A stretch of 64,000 nucleotides of DNA from Duganella radicis (GCF_009720825.1 NZ_WNKY01000034.1:1-64000), one strand, 5' to 3'. Counted from the stretch's first letter, positions 8,111 to 17,523 are shown. The notes: a model not told the origin generated them from the sequence alone. Translations and numbers: made by a program.

Positions 8111-10207
8111 TCAGGGCGCGGCGGCCGGCGCGGCCAGGAACATGCGCTCGAAGGTCAGCGCGTCGACCGCCCGGCTGTAAAAATAACCCTGGCCCTGCGG
8201 GCATCCGGCGTCGTTCAGGAAATCGGCTTCCTGCACGGTTTCCACCCCTTCCGCCACGGCGGCAATCGACAGGCTGCCGGCCAGCCCCAGCACCGCGCGC
8301 AGCAAGGTCTGGCGGCGCGACACGGCATGGTCGATGCCGTGCACGAAACTGCGATCGATCTTGAGTATATCGATCGGAAAATCGGCCAGATAACTGAGGC
8401 TGGAATAGCCGGTGCCGAAATCGTCTATCGCCAGCGACACGCCGATGCCTTTCAGGCGCTGGAGCAGGGCCTGGGCGCCCGGCATGTCGCGCATCAGCGC
8501 CGACTCGGTCAGCTCCAGTTGCAGCGCCGCAGGATCGAGCGCGGCGCGCCGCAAACAGTCGCTGAGATAGTCGGCAAACCCGGTCTGGCGCAATTCCAGC
8601 GCCGAGACATTGATTGCCACCGCGCCCGGCAGTTGCCCGGCGTGTTGCCAGCGCTGCGCCTGCCGGGTGGCCTGCCGCAGCACCCAGCGCCCCAGCGGAA
8701 TGATCAAGCCCGACTCTTCCGCACTGCGGATGAAGCGGGTCGGATCAACCCAGCCCCAGGCGGGATGCTGCCAGCGCAGCAACGCTTCGCAGCCGCACAG
8801 GGCGCCGTCGCTGAGACGGATCTTCGGCTGGTAGAACAGCTCAAACTCGCTGGCGCCGAGCGCCTGGCGCAAGCCGTTCTCCAGTTGGCGCCGCTCGATC
8901 GCGTTACTCAGCAATTCGGGCTGGAAGAAGCGCCAGCCGTTGCGTCCGCCAGCCTTGGCGGCATGCAGCGCCGTATCCGCATGGCGCAGCAGCACGTCGC
9001 CACTGTCGCCATCGGCCGGGAACAGCGCCATGCCGATACTGCAACCGATATGGACTTGCTCGCCGTCGATCTCATGCGGCGCGGCCACGGCGGCACTGAT
9101 GCGCTGCGCGGCGTGCGTCGCATCGAGCCGGCTGGTGCCGGGCGCCATCAGCACCACAAATTCATCGCCGCCCTGCCGGCTGATCAGGTCCACCACGCGA
9201 AAGCAGGCCCGCAACCGCGACGCCACCGACACCAGCAGCGCGTCGCCGGCGGCATGGCCCAGCGTGTCATTGACCAGCTTGAACTTGTCCAGGTCCAGAT
9301 ACATCACCGCCAGCGGCGCGTCATCCGCTCGCGCCTGCTCCAGGATCTGATTCAGGTGGCGCTGCGCGGCAAAGCGGTTAGGCAGGCCGGTCAAAAAGTC
9401 ATGCCATGCTAGATGATCGACCTGGGCTTGCAGCTCGCGCGCCGTGGTGATGTCATGAAACACCATCACCACGCCGCGCACACGGCCGTCCGGGTCGGCA
9501 ATCGGCGCGGTGGCGTCCTCGATCATCAGTTCGATGCCGTCAGGGCGGGTTAGCACGCAGTCCCCGCCGACCCGCACCACCTCGCCGCTGGCCAGCACCT
9601 GCAACACCGGATGCTCCAGCTTGCTCTGCGATTTGGCGTCGTGCAGCACCATCAGCTCATTGACCGGCATGTCGAGAATTTGCGCCAGGCTCAGATTCAG
9701 CAAACGGCGCGCCGCCGGGTTGCAGTAATCGACGCTGCCGCGCGCGTTGGTGCTGATGACAGCGTCGGCAATGGCGTCCAGCACGACTTTTCCATGGGCC
9801 TGGTCACCCATCTGGCGGCGGCACTGGCGCATGGCGGACACCACCGATGGCACCACTTGCCGCAACTGCTCCCGGCCGAGGGTGGAATTGACCAGATAAG
9901 CCACCGCGCCCAGCTTGAGCTCCTGCCGCGCCTGTAGCTGGGCGATATCGTGCGCAAGCACGATGACAGGGGAACCGCCACAAACAGCGCGCAGCGCCTC
10001 ACCGAATTCCAACAGACTGTCTTGTTGCAGTGACGGACTAAGTAACACCAGGTCGGGCGGCGGGATGGCGGCACGGCCGAGCTCTGCCAGCGTGCAGGCA
10101 AACTGTAGCGTGATCACATCTTCAGCGCGGCACAGGGCGCCCAACGTCTGTTCAAGGTACGCGCGTTCGCTTGGGTCGCGTATCACGGCCAGCATATGGA
10201 TGTCCAT
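8111..10207 (-). CDS. PAS-GGDEF-EAL cyclic di-GMP signalling protein
   Basis: The 698-residue cytoplasmic protein has a receiver-like N-terminal domain (about 1-120, without a clear phospho-acceptor context), a PAS domain (about 135-250), a GGDEF domain and an EAL domain. The GGDEF motif is intact (RQGGDEFVVL). The EAL part shows CEALLRWQHP, TESALM, IDDFGTGYSSL and LKIDRSF, so both cyclase and phosphodiesterase sites look usable; which one dominates cannot be told. ATG at 10207 is chosen for GAAGGGAA just upstream. No membrane segment is present, so input is cytoplasmic. Confidence 0.88.
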   Translation of the reverse strand: MDIHMLAVIRDPSERAYLEQTLGALCRAEDVITLQFACTLAELGRAAIPPPDLVLLSPSLQQDSLLEFGEALRAVCGGSPVIVLAHDIAQLQARQELKLGAVAYLVNSTLGREQLRQVVPSVVSAMRQCRRQMGDQAHGKVVLDAIADAVISTNARGSVDYCNPAARRLLNLSLAQILDMPVNELMVLHDAKSQSKLEHPVLQVLASGEVVRVGGDCVLTRPDGIELMIEDATAPIADPDGRVRGVVMVFHDITTARELQAQVDHLAWHDFLTGLPNRFAAQRHLNQILEQARADDAPLAVMYLDLDKFKLVNDTLGHAAGDALLVSVASRLRACFRVVDLISRQGGDEFVVLMAPGTSRLDATHAAQRISAAVAAPHEIDGEQVHIGCSIGMALFPADGDSGDVLLRHADTALHAAKAGGRNGWRFFQPELLSNAIERRQLENGLRQALGASEFELFYQPKIRLSDGALCGCEALLRWQHPAWGWVDPTRFIRSAEESGLIIPLGRWVLRQATRQAQRWQHAGQLPGAVAINVSALELRQTGFADYLSDCLRRAALDPAALQLELTESALMRDMPGAQALLQRLKGIGVSLAIDDFGTGYSSLSYLADFPIDILKIDRSFVHGIDHAVSRRQTLLRAVLGLAGSLSIAAVAEGVETVQEADFLNDAGCPQGQGYFYSRAVDALTFERMFLAAPAAAP

Positions 10208-10307
10208 CTTGTTCCCTTCTCTCGCCGGTGTCCGCCACCTGCGATGACAGTAACACATTGGACCGCGCGTTTTCTCATGTATGCTGTATCGAACCGACAG
10301 TAAGCGT

Positions 10308-11921
10308 TCACTCCGAAACTGTTGTCATATGCCATCCGTCGGCGCCGCAGTGCAGGCGATGGCTCAGGCGCAGCGCCTGCATGAATACCTCATCGTGCGA
10401 CACCACCAGCAACGCGCCCTGATACTGGCGCAGCATGGCTTCCAATGCTTCCAGCGAGGCCAGATCGAGGTGGTTGCTCGGTTCGTCCAGCAATAGCAGC
10501 TGCGCCGGCGGATGCGCGTACAGCGCGCAGGCCAACGCCACCTTCAAACGCTCGCCGCCACTCAGCGTGGCGACCGGCACGGCGGCCAGTTGCGCATCCA
10601 GTCCCATTTGCGCGAGGTGGGTGCGCAGTGCCGATTCGCCGGCCTCGCGGTTGGCGTCCAACAGATGCTGGATCGCTGAATGCCGCGGTACCAGTTGCGC
10701 CAGTTGCTGGTCCAGATAAGCCACCCGCGCGCGCACCTTGCAGCGCCCGGCCTGCGGCGCCACCTGCCCCGCCAGCAGCTTTAACAAGGTCGACTTGCCA
10801 CAACCGTTCGGCCCCACCACACCGATGCGCTGCTGGCCAGTGATGGTCAGGCTGATATGGTGCGTGGCAGCGGGCGCATAGGGCAGCGCCACATCCTCCA
10901 GTTCCGCGATACGCAAGCGCGCCGCCTGCGGCCCTGTCATCGCGTGCATGGCGATGGCGGCGCAAGGCGCGACCTGCTGCGCGGCCTCGCGCACCCGCTG
11001 CGACAAGGTTTCCTGCTGCGCCGCGTGCCGCTGCCGCAGCTTGCCAGCGCTGCCTTCCGCACGGTTCTTTTGACCGCCCAGCAGGATCCTGGCCTGATTC
11101 GCATCGCGGCCGTCGCGCGCGCCCTTGGCGCTGCGCTGCGCCTGTCGCTCCTGCTGCTCCCGCATGATTTGGGCCTCACGCTTGCGTTCCAGCTTGCGCT
11201 GGTCCAGCAGACGCCGCGCGCTTTCTTCTTCGTTGCGTTTGCACTCGGCGTAGAACGAATAGCCACCACCATAGCTACGCAAGCCGAGTGAGGACAGCTC
11301 GACAATGCGTTCCATCTCCTCCAGCAGTTCGCGGTCGTGACTGACCACCAGCAGGCCATGCGGCCAGCGCTGCAACTGCGCCATCAATGCGAGGCGGTTG
11401 GCGCGGTCCAGATGGTTGCTCGGTTCATCAAGAATAAGGAAGCTGGCTTCGGACAGCCATGCCGCGATCAACGCCACGCGCATCGCTTCGCCGCCGCTCA
11501 GCGCCGCCGCCGGCGTATCGGGACGCAGGTGCGACAAGCCGTTGCGGTCCAGCTCCTGCTGCAAGCGATCGCGAATATCCCAGCGTTCCCCGACGGCGTC
11601 GAAATCGGCCGGGTCGGCGCTGCCGTTCTCGATGCGCGCCAGCGCCGCCAACGTGGAGTGCACACCGGCCAGCGACGCAACCGTGCCCTCCTGCGAGATG
11701 TACTGCGACAGGTAATGCAGCGTGCCGCTACGCACGATGCGGCCGGATGACGGCGTCAGTTCGCCCGCCATCAAACGTGCCAGCACACTCTTGCCCGCGC
11801 CATTGCGGCCAACAAGACCGGTACGGCGCTGGTCGAAAGCTTCGTTCAGTTTCTGGAAAAGCACACGGCCGTCGGCCAGCGTGAAGAAGACGCCTTCCAG
11901 CGTCAGACAGGTATTCGTCAT
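10308..11921 (-). CDS. ABC-F family ATPase (ribosome-associated type)
   Basis: Two ATP-binding cassettes sit on one chain without membrane segments. The first has Walker A GRNGAGKS, signature LSGGEAMR and Walker B LILDEPSNHLD; the second has GPNGCGKS, LSGGERLK and LLLDEPSNHLD. A charged linker rich in Lys/Arg/Gln joins them. ABC-F proteins act on the ribosome, either in translation control or in protection from antibiotics; which applies here cannot be read from sequence. An alternative TTG start lies 4 codons upstream; ATG at 11921 is preferred. Confidence 0.88.
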   Translation of the reverse strand: MTNTCLTLEGVFFTLADGRVLFQKLNEAFDQRRTGLVGRNGAGKSVLARLMAGELTPSSGRIVRSGTLHYLSQYISQEGTVASLAGVHSTLAALARIENGSADPADFDAVGERWDIRDRLQQELDRNGLSHLRPDTPAAALSGGEAMRVALIAAWLSEASFLILDEPSNHLDRANRLALMAQLQRWPHGLLVVSHDRELLEEMERIVELSSLGLRSYGGGYSFYAECKRNEEESARRLLDQRKLERKREAQIMREQQERQAQRSAKGARDGRDANQARILLGGQKNRAEGSAGKLRQRHAAQQETLSQRVREAAQQVAPCAAIAMHAMTGPQAARLRIAELEDVALPYAPAATHHISLTITGQQRIGVVGPNGCGKSTLLKLLAGQVAPQAGRCKVRARVAYLDQQLAQLVPRHSAIQHLLDANREAGESALRTHLAQMGLDAQLAAVPVATLSGGERLKVALACALYAHPPAQLLLLDEPSNHLDLASLEALEAMLRQYQGALLVVSHDEVFMQALRLSHRLHCGADGWHMTTVSE

Positions 11922-12034
11922 GGTGAAGCCCAATAATGATGTGTCAAAACCGTCCCGGCGGGACTGGTGGTTAAGCGGACAACAACATTAATTGCGCATC
12001 GGACGAATACCTCATGTGTGAAGCGCCAAATATA

Positions 12035-12469
12035 TCAGCGTGGCGGCCACGCGTCCACCTGATTCAGCATCGCGAACCAGTCTTCCAGATGCCAGGTATG
12101 GGTGATGCGATCCTCCGTCAGGCAGTGGAACTCGTGAATGGCAATGGCGATCGGCTTGCCGGTGGCGGGAATGCCGAAGAATTCGCCGCGATGCGTGCCC
12201 GTGATCTGCGCCCGTACCGCCGCGCGTCCATCGCGGCCGAAGATGTCGTGGATCGTGATCTTCACGTCCGGGAAGGCTGCAATGAACATGGCGACGATAG
12301 GCCGCATGCCTTCCCTGCCCGGCTGCTGGCCAGGGCCGAGCGGAATGTCCTGCCAATCCTCAGTCACCGCCAGGTCGAGCAGATCGGGATTCTGCTCATT
12401 GAAGGCACGGTAGAGGTTTTCGATTGCTTGCTGCTGGGCCGTGGTCAGGCCGTTTTCCTGCATGGTCAT
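12035..12469 (-). CDS. SnoaL-like ester cyclase family protein
   Basis: The 144-residue protein has the SnoaL/NTF2-like cone fold pattern: an N-terminal helix (AIENLYRAFNEQNPDLL), then AFPDVKITIHDIFGRDGRAAVR and the terminal ITHTWHLEDWFAML. These proteins include polyketide cyclases and many enzymes of unknown substrate. It is divergent from a LysR gene, and an 8-bp-arm palindrome lies in the shared space, so it is a likely target of that regulator. Confidence 0.75.
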   Translation of the reverse strand: MTMQENGLTTAQQQAIENLYRAFNEQNPDLLDLAVTEDWQDIPLGPGQQPGREGMRPIVAMFIAAFPDVKITIHDIFGRDGRAAVRAQITGTHRGEFFGIPATGKPIAIAIHEFHCLTEDRITHTWHLEDWFAMLNQVDAWPPR

Positions 12470-12537
12470 GATGTGTTCCTAAGTGAGCGATTGACCCGCT
12501 CACTGTAGCGCCGCAGCGGCACGCAAGTCCAATCGAT

Positions 12538-12561
12538 AATGGATATGCGGTATTATCCATT
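12538..12561. promoter_or_regulatory. LysR-type palindrome between the divergent SnoaL-like and LysR genes
   Basis: AATGGATA (12538-12545) and TATCCATT (12554-12561) are perfect inverted arms with an 8-base spacer. The site ends 2 bases before the LysR start, so it overlaps that gene's leader. It is placed to serve as the autoregulatory binding site and to control the divergent gene. Confidence 0.6.
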
Positions 12562-12563
12562 TC

Positions 12564-13481
12564 ATGGATCTTTATGGAATCGACCTTAACCTGCTGGTGG
12601 CCTTCGACGCGCTGATGTGCGAGCGTAACGTCACACGCGCGGGCGTGCGCATCGGCCGCACGCAACCGGCCATGAGCGCGGCGCTGTCGCGACTGCGCCT
12701 GCTGCTGAAAGACGATCTGTTCGTGCGCAGCGCCAGCGGTTTGCAACCGACGCCGCGCGCGCTGGAACTGGCCGTTCCACTGGGTGAAGCGCTGGCCAGC
12801 ATCCAGCGCACGCTGGAATTCACGCAGGAATTCGATCCGCATCGCTCTCACATACGCTTCACGATTGCGATGTCCGATCATCCGGCGTTCACCATGCTGC
12901 CGGCCTTGCAGAAGCGGCTGTCGCAACTGGCGCCCGGCATCACGCTGCGCATCCGCTCCTTCACCGCGCGCGACGACGCCCTCGCCCTGCTGGATGCCGG
13001 TGAGGCCGACGCCGCCATCGGTGTACCGGGCGGCAGCACGCCGCGCATTCCCACCCTGCCGCTGTTTGAAGAACGCTTTGTGTGCGTGGCGCGCAAGAAG
13101 CATCCGCTTACAAAAAAGAAGATGACGCTGGATGCCTTCCTGGCATGCCAGCATCTGCTGGTATCGCCGGAAGGCGACGGCGTCGGCCACGTCGACACCG
13201 TACTGACGCAGCTGGGGCGCAAGCGCGCCATCGCCGTCACCCTGCCGCAGATGTATGCGGCGCCCGCCATCATCGCCAACAGCGATCTGCTGGCGACGAT
13301 GATGGAAGGCGCGGTGCAAAGCAGCGGCTTGCGTGACCAGCTTGCGCTGCTGTCGCTGCCGAAGGAGATCGCGCTGGCGCCGGTACCGTTCGTGTTGCAC
13401 TGGCATCGCCGCAACGACGTCCATCCGGCCCAGCGCTGGCTGCGCCAGCAAATCGCGCTGGTGTGCGGGCGCAGGGCTTAG
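12564..13481 (+). CDS. LysR-family transcriptional regulator
   Basis: The 305-residue protein has an N-terminal winged helix-turn-helix (about 8-66: NLLVAFDALMCERNVTRAG, then RTQPAMSAALSRLRLLLKDD) and a C-terminal effector-binding domain (about 90-300). The opening DLNLLVAFDAL is typical of the NodD/LinR-like subgroup. It is divergent from the SnoaL-like gene with a palindrome between, suggesting control of that gene in response to an unknown small molecule. Confidence 0.88.
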   Translation: MDLYGIDLNLLVAFDALMCERNVTRAGVRIGRTQPAMSAALSRLRLLLKDDLFVRSASGLQPTPRALELAVPLGEALASIQRTLEFTQEFDPHRSHIRFTIAMSDHPAFTMLPALQKRLSQLAPGITLRIRSFTARDDALALLDAGEADAAIGVPGGSTPRIPTLPLFEERFVCVARKKHPLTKKKMTLDAFLACQHLLVSPEGDGVGHVDTVLTQLGRKRAIAVTLPQMYAAPAIIANSDLLATMMEGAVQSSGLRDQLALLSLPKEIALAPVPFVLHWHRRNDVHPAQRWLRQQIALVCGRRA

Positions 13482-13591
13482 GACCTTCCGGACTGGCCTG
13501 CCGTCCTTCCGCGAAACGCCGCGCCAATTGGCGGCGACGGCGGACTGGCAATAGGCTACACTATGCATCACATCTTTTTGCGTCGCCCGCC

Positions 13592-14596
13592 ATGCCCGAG
13601 AAGAATCTGCCCGAACTCATCACCCTCAAACGCCTGATTGACGAAGGCGGGCGGCATCTCGAAGTTGGCACTTCCTGCACCGTGGCCATGGACGGCCGCC
13701 AGTTCCCGGTCTACACCATCGCGCTGGGCAATCCGAGTCCGGACGTGCCGGCGCTGGGCTTCTTCGGCGGCATTCATGGGCTGGAGCGCATCGGCACCCA
13801 GGTGGTGCTGTCGTTCATGGAAAGCCTGCTGGCGCGGCTGCGCTGGGACGCCACCTTGCACCAGCAACTGGAGTCGATGCGGCTGGTGTTCATGCCGCTG
13901 GTGAACCCGGGTGGCATGTGGCAGGCCACGCGCTGCAATCCGCAAGGCGTGGACCTGATGCGCAACGCGCCTTTGAGCGCCATTGAAAAAGTGCCGTTCA
14001 TGCTGGGCGGGCAGCGCTACAGCCATCACCTGCCGTGGTATCGCGGTGCGGATGGCGCGCCGATGGAGCCGGAAAGCCGCGCCGTGTGCGAGATCGTGGA
14101 GCGCGAGCTGCTGTCGCGCCAGTTCAGCATGGCGCTCGATTGTCACTCGGGCTTTGGCCTGCGCGACCGCATCTGGTTCCCGCATGCGCACACCAAAACG
14201 CCAATCCCGCACCTGGCCGATATCGGTGCGCTGGAAGAATTGTTCAGCACCGCCTACCCGAATCACAACTACGTATTCGAGCCGCAGAGCCGCCAGTACC
14301 GCACGCACGGCGACCTGTGGGACTACCTCTACCTCAACGGCAGCAACGTGTTCCTGCCGTTGACGCTGGAGATGGGATCGTGGCTGTGGGTGAAAAAAAA
14401 TCCGCGCCAGATCTTCGACCGTATCGCCATCTTCAATCCCACCGCGCGCCACCGCCTGCAACGCGTGCTGCGGAGGCACCTGATCCTGTTCGACTTCCTG
14501 ATGCGCGCCGCCAGCAGCCATGGGCGCTGGACGCCGGAAGGCATGGCGCGCAAGGTGCAGCACCGCCGCGCGCTGGCGCAGTGGTATCACTCATGA
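13592..14596 (+). CDS. M14-family zinc carboxypeptidase-like hydrolase
   Basis: The 334-residue protein keeps the M14 zinc site: GGIHGLE (His62 and Glu65) and DCHSG (His185), with the catalytic Glu at LTLEMGSW (Glu260). MPLVNPGGMWQATRCNPQGVDLMRN matches the substrate-binding segment of succinylglutamate desuccinylase/carboxypeptidase-type enzymes. No signal peptide is present, so it acts in the cytoplasm, probably on a peptide or an amidated small molecule. ATG at 13592 starts at the conserved region; an open frame further upstream overlaps the LysR gene end and is not favoured. Its stop overlaps the next start by ATGA. Confidence 0.8.
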   Translation: MPEKNLPELITLKRLIDEGGRHLEVGTSCTVAMDGRQFPVYTIALGNPSPDVPALGFFGGIHGLERIGTQVVLSFMESLLARLRWDATLHQQLESMRLVFMPLVNPGGMWQATRCNPQGVDLMRNAPLSAIEKVPFMLGGQRYSHHLPWYRGADGAPMEPESRAVCEIVERELLSRQFSMALDCHSGFGLRDRIWFPHAHTKTPIPHLADIGALEELFSTAYPNHNYVFEPQSRQYRTHGDLWDYLYLNGSNVFLPLTLEMGSWLWVKKNPRQIFDRIAIFNPTARHRLQRVLRRHLILFDFLMRAASSHGRWTPEGMARKVQHRRALAQWYHS

Positions 14597-15357
14597 GTAG
14601 CTGGGTCCTGCTGCGTGGGCTGATGCGCGAACAACGCCACTGGGGGCGCTTCCCCGGCGAGTTGGCAGGCCGACTGCCGGACGCGCACATCGTCACACCC
14701 GACCTGCCAGGCAACGGCCGGCGCCACGCCATGCGCAGCGCCACCAGCGTGGCGCAGATGGTGGAATTCTGCCGCGCCGATTTGCGCGCGCGCGGCGTGC
14801 AAGCGCCGTACTCCTTGCTGGCGCTTTCACTGGGCGGCATGGTGGCGGTGGAGTGGGCCAGCCGCTATCCGCAGGAGCTGGCGCGCTGCGTGCTGATCAA
14901 CACCAGCATGCGTCCGTACAGCCGTTTCCACCAGCGGCTGCGCTGGCAGAACTATCCGGCCATCCTCAAGCTGATGGTGCGCGGCGGCGTGCAAAACCAG
15001 GAACGCCTGATCCTGCGCCTGACCAGTCGCAGCGGCGATGCCGCCGAACGCGCCGGCCTGCTGGCGCGCTGGCTGGATTACCAGCGCGAGTTCCCCGTCA
15101 CGCGGGCGAACGCGCTGCGCCAGCTCTGGTCCGCCGCCCGCTTCCGCGCGCCGGCGCGCAAGCCCGCCGTGCCGCTGCTGATCCTGAGCAGCGCCGGCGA
15201 CCAGTTGGTCGACCCACGCTGCTCCGCGCGCCTTGCCCATGCATGGCAAGCGCCGCATGCCATCCATCCCAATGCTGGCCACGATCTGCCGCTGGACGAC
15301 GGCCCGTGGGTGGCGCAGGAAGTCGCAAAATGGCTGGCGTCCGCCGAAGCGCGGTAA
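14593..15357 (+). CDS. Alpha/beta-hydrolase fold protein
   Basis: The 254-residue protein shows the nucleophile elbow LSLGGM (Ser), a late Asp in SSAGDQLVD and the His in NAGHDLP, which complete a catalytic triad. DLPGNGRRH matches the hydrolase oxyanion region. Its ATG overlaps the M14 gene's stop (ATGA at 14593-14596), indicating translational coupling and a linked function. The open frame continues far upstream through the M14 gene, but that extension is a shadow in another frame. The substrate is unknown. Confidence 0.8.
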   Translation: MSSWVLLRGLMREQRHWGRFPGELAGRLPDAHIVTPDLPGNGRRHAMRSATSVAQMVEFCRADLRARGVQAPYSLLALSLGGMVAVEWASRYPQELARCVLINTSMRPYSRFHQRLRWQNYPAILKLMVRGGVQNQERLILRLTSRSGDAAERAGLLARWLDYQREFPVTRANALRQLWSAARFRAPARKPAVPLLILSSAGDQLVDPRCSARLAHAWQAPHAIHPNAGHDLPLDDGPWVAQEVAKWLASAEAR

Positions 15358-15370
15358 AATAACGCCCCTT

Positions 15371-15652
15371 ATGAATCCGACCGCCTCCACGCTGGAGTGC
15401 CGGCCGAACTGCGGCGCCTGCTGCACGGCCCCCTCCATCACCAGCCCCATCCCCGGCATGCCCAACGGCAAGCCGGCCGGTGTGCGCTGCGTGCAACTTG
15501 GCGAAGATAATCGCTGCCTGATTTTCGGCCGTCCGGAGCGGCCGGCGTTCTGCGCCGGCTTGCAGCCATCGGCGGAAATGTGCGGCGCCAGCCGCGAACA
15601 GGCCATGCGCTGGCTGGATGCGCTGGAAAAAGCCACCGCGCCGCACGCTTAA
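15371..15652 (+). CDS. YkgJ-family Cys-cluster protein
   Basis: The 93-residue product has the Cys cluster of the YkgJ/CxxCxxCC family: CRPNCGACC near the N terminus, then VRCVQL, RCLIFG, FCAGL and MCGAS. The family probably binds zinc or an iron-sulphur cluster; no reaction is established for this short form. It follows the alpha/beta hydrolase by 13 bases and is likely the third gene of that operon. Confidence 0.8.
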   Translation: MNPTASTLECRPNCGACCTAPSITSPIPGMPNGKPAGVRCVQLGEDNRCLIFGRPERPAFCAGLQPSAEMCGASREQAMRWLDALEKATAPHA

Positions 15653-15676
15653 ACCCCTCGACCGCGGCATGCCGGG

Positions 15677-15799
15677 TCAGCGCAGCGTCACCAGCTGCGC
15701 CAGCATCTTCATCAATTCCGCTGAAAATTTAGGCATCAATGGCTCCTTGGCGGGAGCCGGGCAAACAGCCTTGCAGGCCGGGGCGGCGGGTTGGGACAT
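15677..15799 (-). CDS. 40-residue hypothetical protein
   Basis: A small frame starts at 15799 behind a strong ribosome site (AAGGAG, 6-7 bases from the ATG). It encodes a Pro/Ala/Cys-rich start (SQPAAPACKAVCPAPAKEP) and an amphipathic C-terminal helix (SAELMKMLAQLVTL). It is divergent from the LysR gene at 15923, convergent with the YkgJ gene, and has no recognisable family. The ribosome site and compact fit between neighbours support it being real. Confidence 0.55.
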   Translation of the reverse strand: MSQPAAPACKAVCPAPAKEPLMPKFSAELMKMLAQLVTLR

Positions 15800-15922
15800 G
15801 GCACTCTCCTTCAAAGAAAACTTGTTCATGGAGTTTTCACTGCTTATGGGGTATATTTTCCGTCAGCCTTAAAATGTTATCAAACGAGTTATTTTCGCTA
15901 TTTGAATAAGAAATCCTAAGTC

Positions 15923-16819
15923 ATGGCAAAACCACTGCGCTCCCTTTCCGGCCTGCTCGATTTCGATTGCGCCGCGCGTTGGGGGAGTTTCAAACTGGCC
16001 GCGCAGGAATTGCACAAGACGCCCGCCGCCATCAGCCTGCAAGTCAAGCAGCTGGAGGAGGCGCTCGGCTTCGAGCTGTTCGTGCGGCATCCGCGCCACA
16101 TCACGCTGACCGAAAAGGGCCAGGAGCTGGCCGCCACCGTGCGCCGCACGCTGGCCGAATTGAATACCAAGGTCGCCGCCCTGCAAACCGGCGACGACGA
16201 AAGAATCCTGCGCATCTCGACCACGCACTCGCTGGCGATCAAATGGCTGGTGCCGCGCATCGCCCGCTTTACCCAGCGCCATCCGGAACTCGATATCCGC
16301 ATCGACTCCAGCGACCAGTTGGCGGACATGGATGACGGCAGCACCGACATCGCGCTGCGCACCTATGACGTGGTGCCCGGCGATCCCGGCCTGCTGTTCC
16401 ATGATCGGCTGGTGGCGGTGTACAGCCCGTCCTTGCTGGCGCCCGGCGAAAGCGAGATCACGCTGACCGACCTGCACCGCTATCCGCTGCTGCACGAATT
16501 CACTACCGACACCTGGATCGCGCTACTGCGCCAGAACAATGCATTGAAGGGCAAGTACAACTTCTCGCGCGCCTATACCAACTTTGCGGTGATGGTGCAA
16601 TCGGCGGTGGCAGGGCAAGGCATCGCGCTGGTGTCGCACGCCATCGCCAGCGAAGACCTGCGCAGCGGCATCCTGAAAATGGTGAAATGCGAGAGCGCGC
16701 CTTATGGACGCGGCTACCGCATCATCGTCAGCCGCGGCAAGCCGGGCATGGCCAAGATCGCCCATTTCTGCGACTGGCTGCGCGAAGAGGTGGCCGAAAT
16801 GCAGAAAGGGCTGCTGTGA
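15923..16819 (+). CDS. LysR-family regulator, GcvA-like
   Basis: The 298-residue protein starts with PLRSLSGLLDFDCAARWGSF, then a helix-turn-helix ending in HKTPAAISLQVKQLEEALG, followed by an effector domain with the GcvA-type segment DLHRYPLLHE. Its TGA stop overlaps the GTG start of the downstream binding protein by four bases (GTGA at 16816-16819), so the two are translated together. The regulator may sense the ligand that the binding protein binds. Confidence 0.85.
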   Translation: MAKPLRSLSGLLDFDCAARWGSFKLAAQELHKTPAAISLQVKQLEEALGFELFVRHPRHITLTEKGQELAATVRRTLAELNTKVAALQTGDDERILRISTTHSLAIKWLVPRIARFTQRHPELDIRIDSSDQLADMDDGSTDIALRTYDVVPGDPGLLFHDRLVAVYSPSLLAPGESEITLTDLHRYPLLHEFTTDTWIALLRQNNALKGKYNFSRAYTNFAVMVQSAVAGQGIALVSHAIASEDLRSGILKMVKCESAPYGRGYRIIVSRGKPGMAKIAHFCDWLREEVAEMQKGLL

Positions 16820-17523
16820 TCATCGCATCCCTGGCGGCCACGCTGCTGCTGGCCGTCGCATCGGCGCAGGCCGCCGATAAGGCGCCGCTACGCTACATCG
16901 AAAAAGTCGACGGCCTGCTGACCTCCGGCTATCAGCCGCCTTCCGTCTTCCAGGACAGGCTGGGCGCGGCGCTGGCGCGCCAACTCGGGCGCCCGGTACA
17001 GTACGTGCAGTTGCCGCGCACGCGCGTGATGGGCGCGCTGGAAGCCGGCGAGGGCGATATCCTGTGCAGCTATCTGCCGGAATGGCTGCCCGGCGATGTC
17101 GACTGGACCGCGGCTTTCATCCCGATCAGCGAAGTGGTGCTGACATCGCCGCGCGTCAAGCCGCCCGCCACCGTGGCCGATTTGCGCGGCAAGCGGCTTG
17201 GCACGGTGCTGGGCTTCCGTTATCCGGAACTGGAAAAGGTCGTGGGGCAGGACTACAGCCGCGACGATGCGCCATCGAGCGCGCTGTCGGTGCGCAAATG
17301 GCTGGCCGGGCGTTTCGATCATCTGGTCGCGCCGCGCAATGTGGTTGAGCGTTATCTGGCGGACGGCCAGCTGCCGCCCGGCTCCCACATGCTGACGGTG
17401 TACGAGGTCAAGGCCAAGTGCGTCGTCTCGCGCAAGAGCCGGATCGGCATCGCTGAATTTAACAGCGCCATCGAAGCGCTGGAAAAAAACGGCGAGCTAG
17501 CGAAGATACTCAAGCTGCGCTGA
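16816..17523 (+). CDS. Periplasmic solute-binding protein, amino-acid type (SBP_bac_3), without permease
   Basis: The 235-residue protein begins with a GTG-initiated signal peptide (IIASLAATLLLAVASAQAA). It has the two-lobed binding pattern: AAFIPISEVVLTSPRV, then DLRGKRLGTVLGFRYPELE and the terminal FNSAIEALEKNGELAKIL. GTG at 16816 is preceded by AAAGGG and overlaps the LysR stop. No permease or ATPase gene is nearby, so it may feed an unlinked transporter or serve sensing. It converges on the GH3 gene with a 27-base overlap. Confidence 0.78.
   Translation: MIIASLAATLLLAVASAQAADKAPLRYIEKVDGLLTSGYQPPSVFQDRLGAALARQLGRPVQYVQLPRTRVMGALEAGEGDILCSYLPEWLPGDVDWTAAFIPISEVVLTSPRVKPPATVADLRGKRLGTVLGFRYPELEKVVGQDYSRDDAPSSALSVRKWLAGRFDHLVAPRNVVERYLADGQLPPGSHMLTVYEVKAKCVVSRKSRIGIAEFNSAIEALEKNGELAKILKLR

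Noticed and set aside
14035..14592. Upstream extension of the alpha/beta hydrolase frame through the M14 gene
   Set aside because: The M14 gene has zinc-site motifs in its own frame, and the hydrolase has an ATGA-coupled start at 14593.
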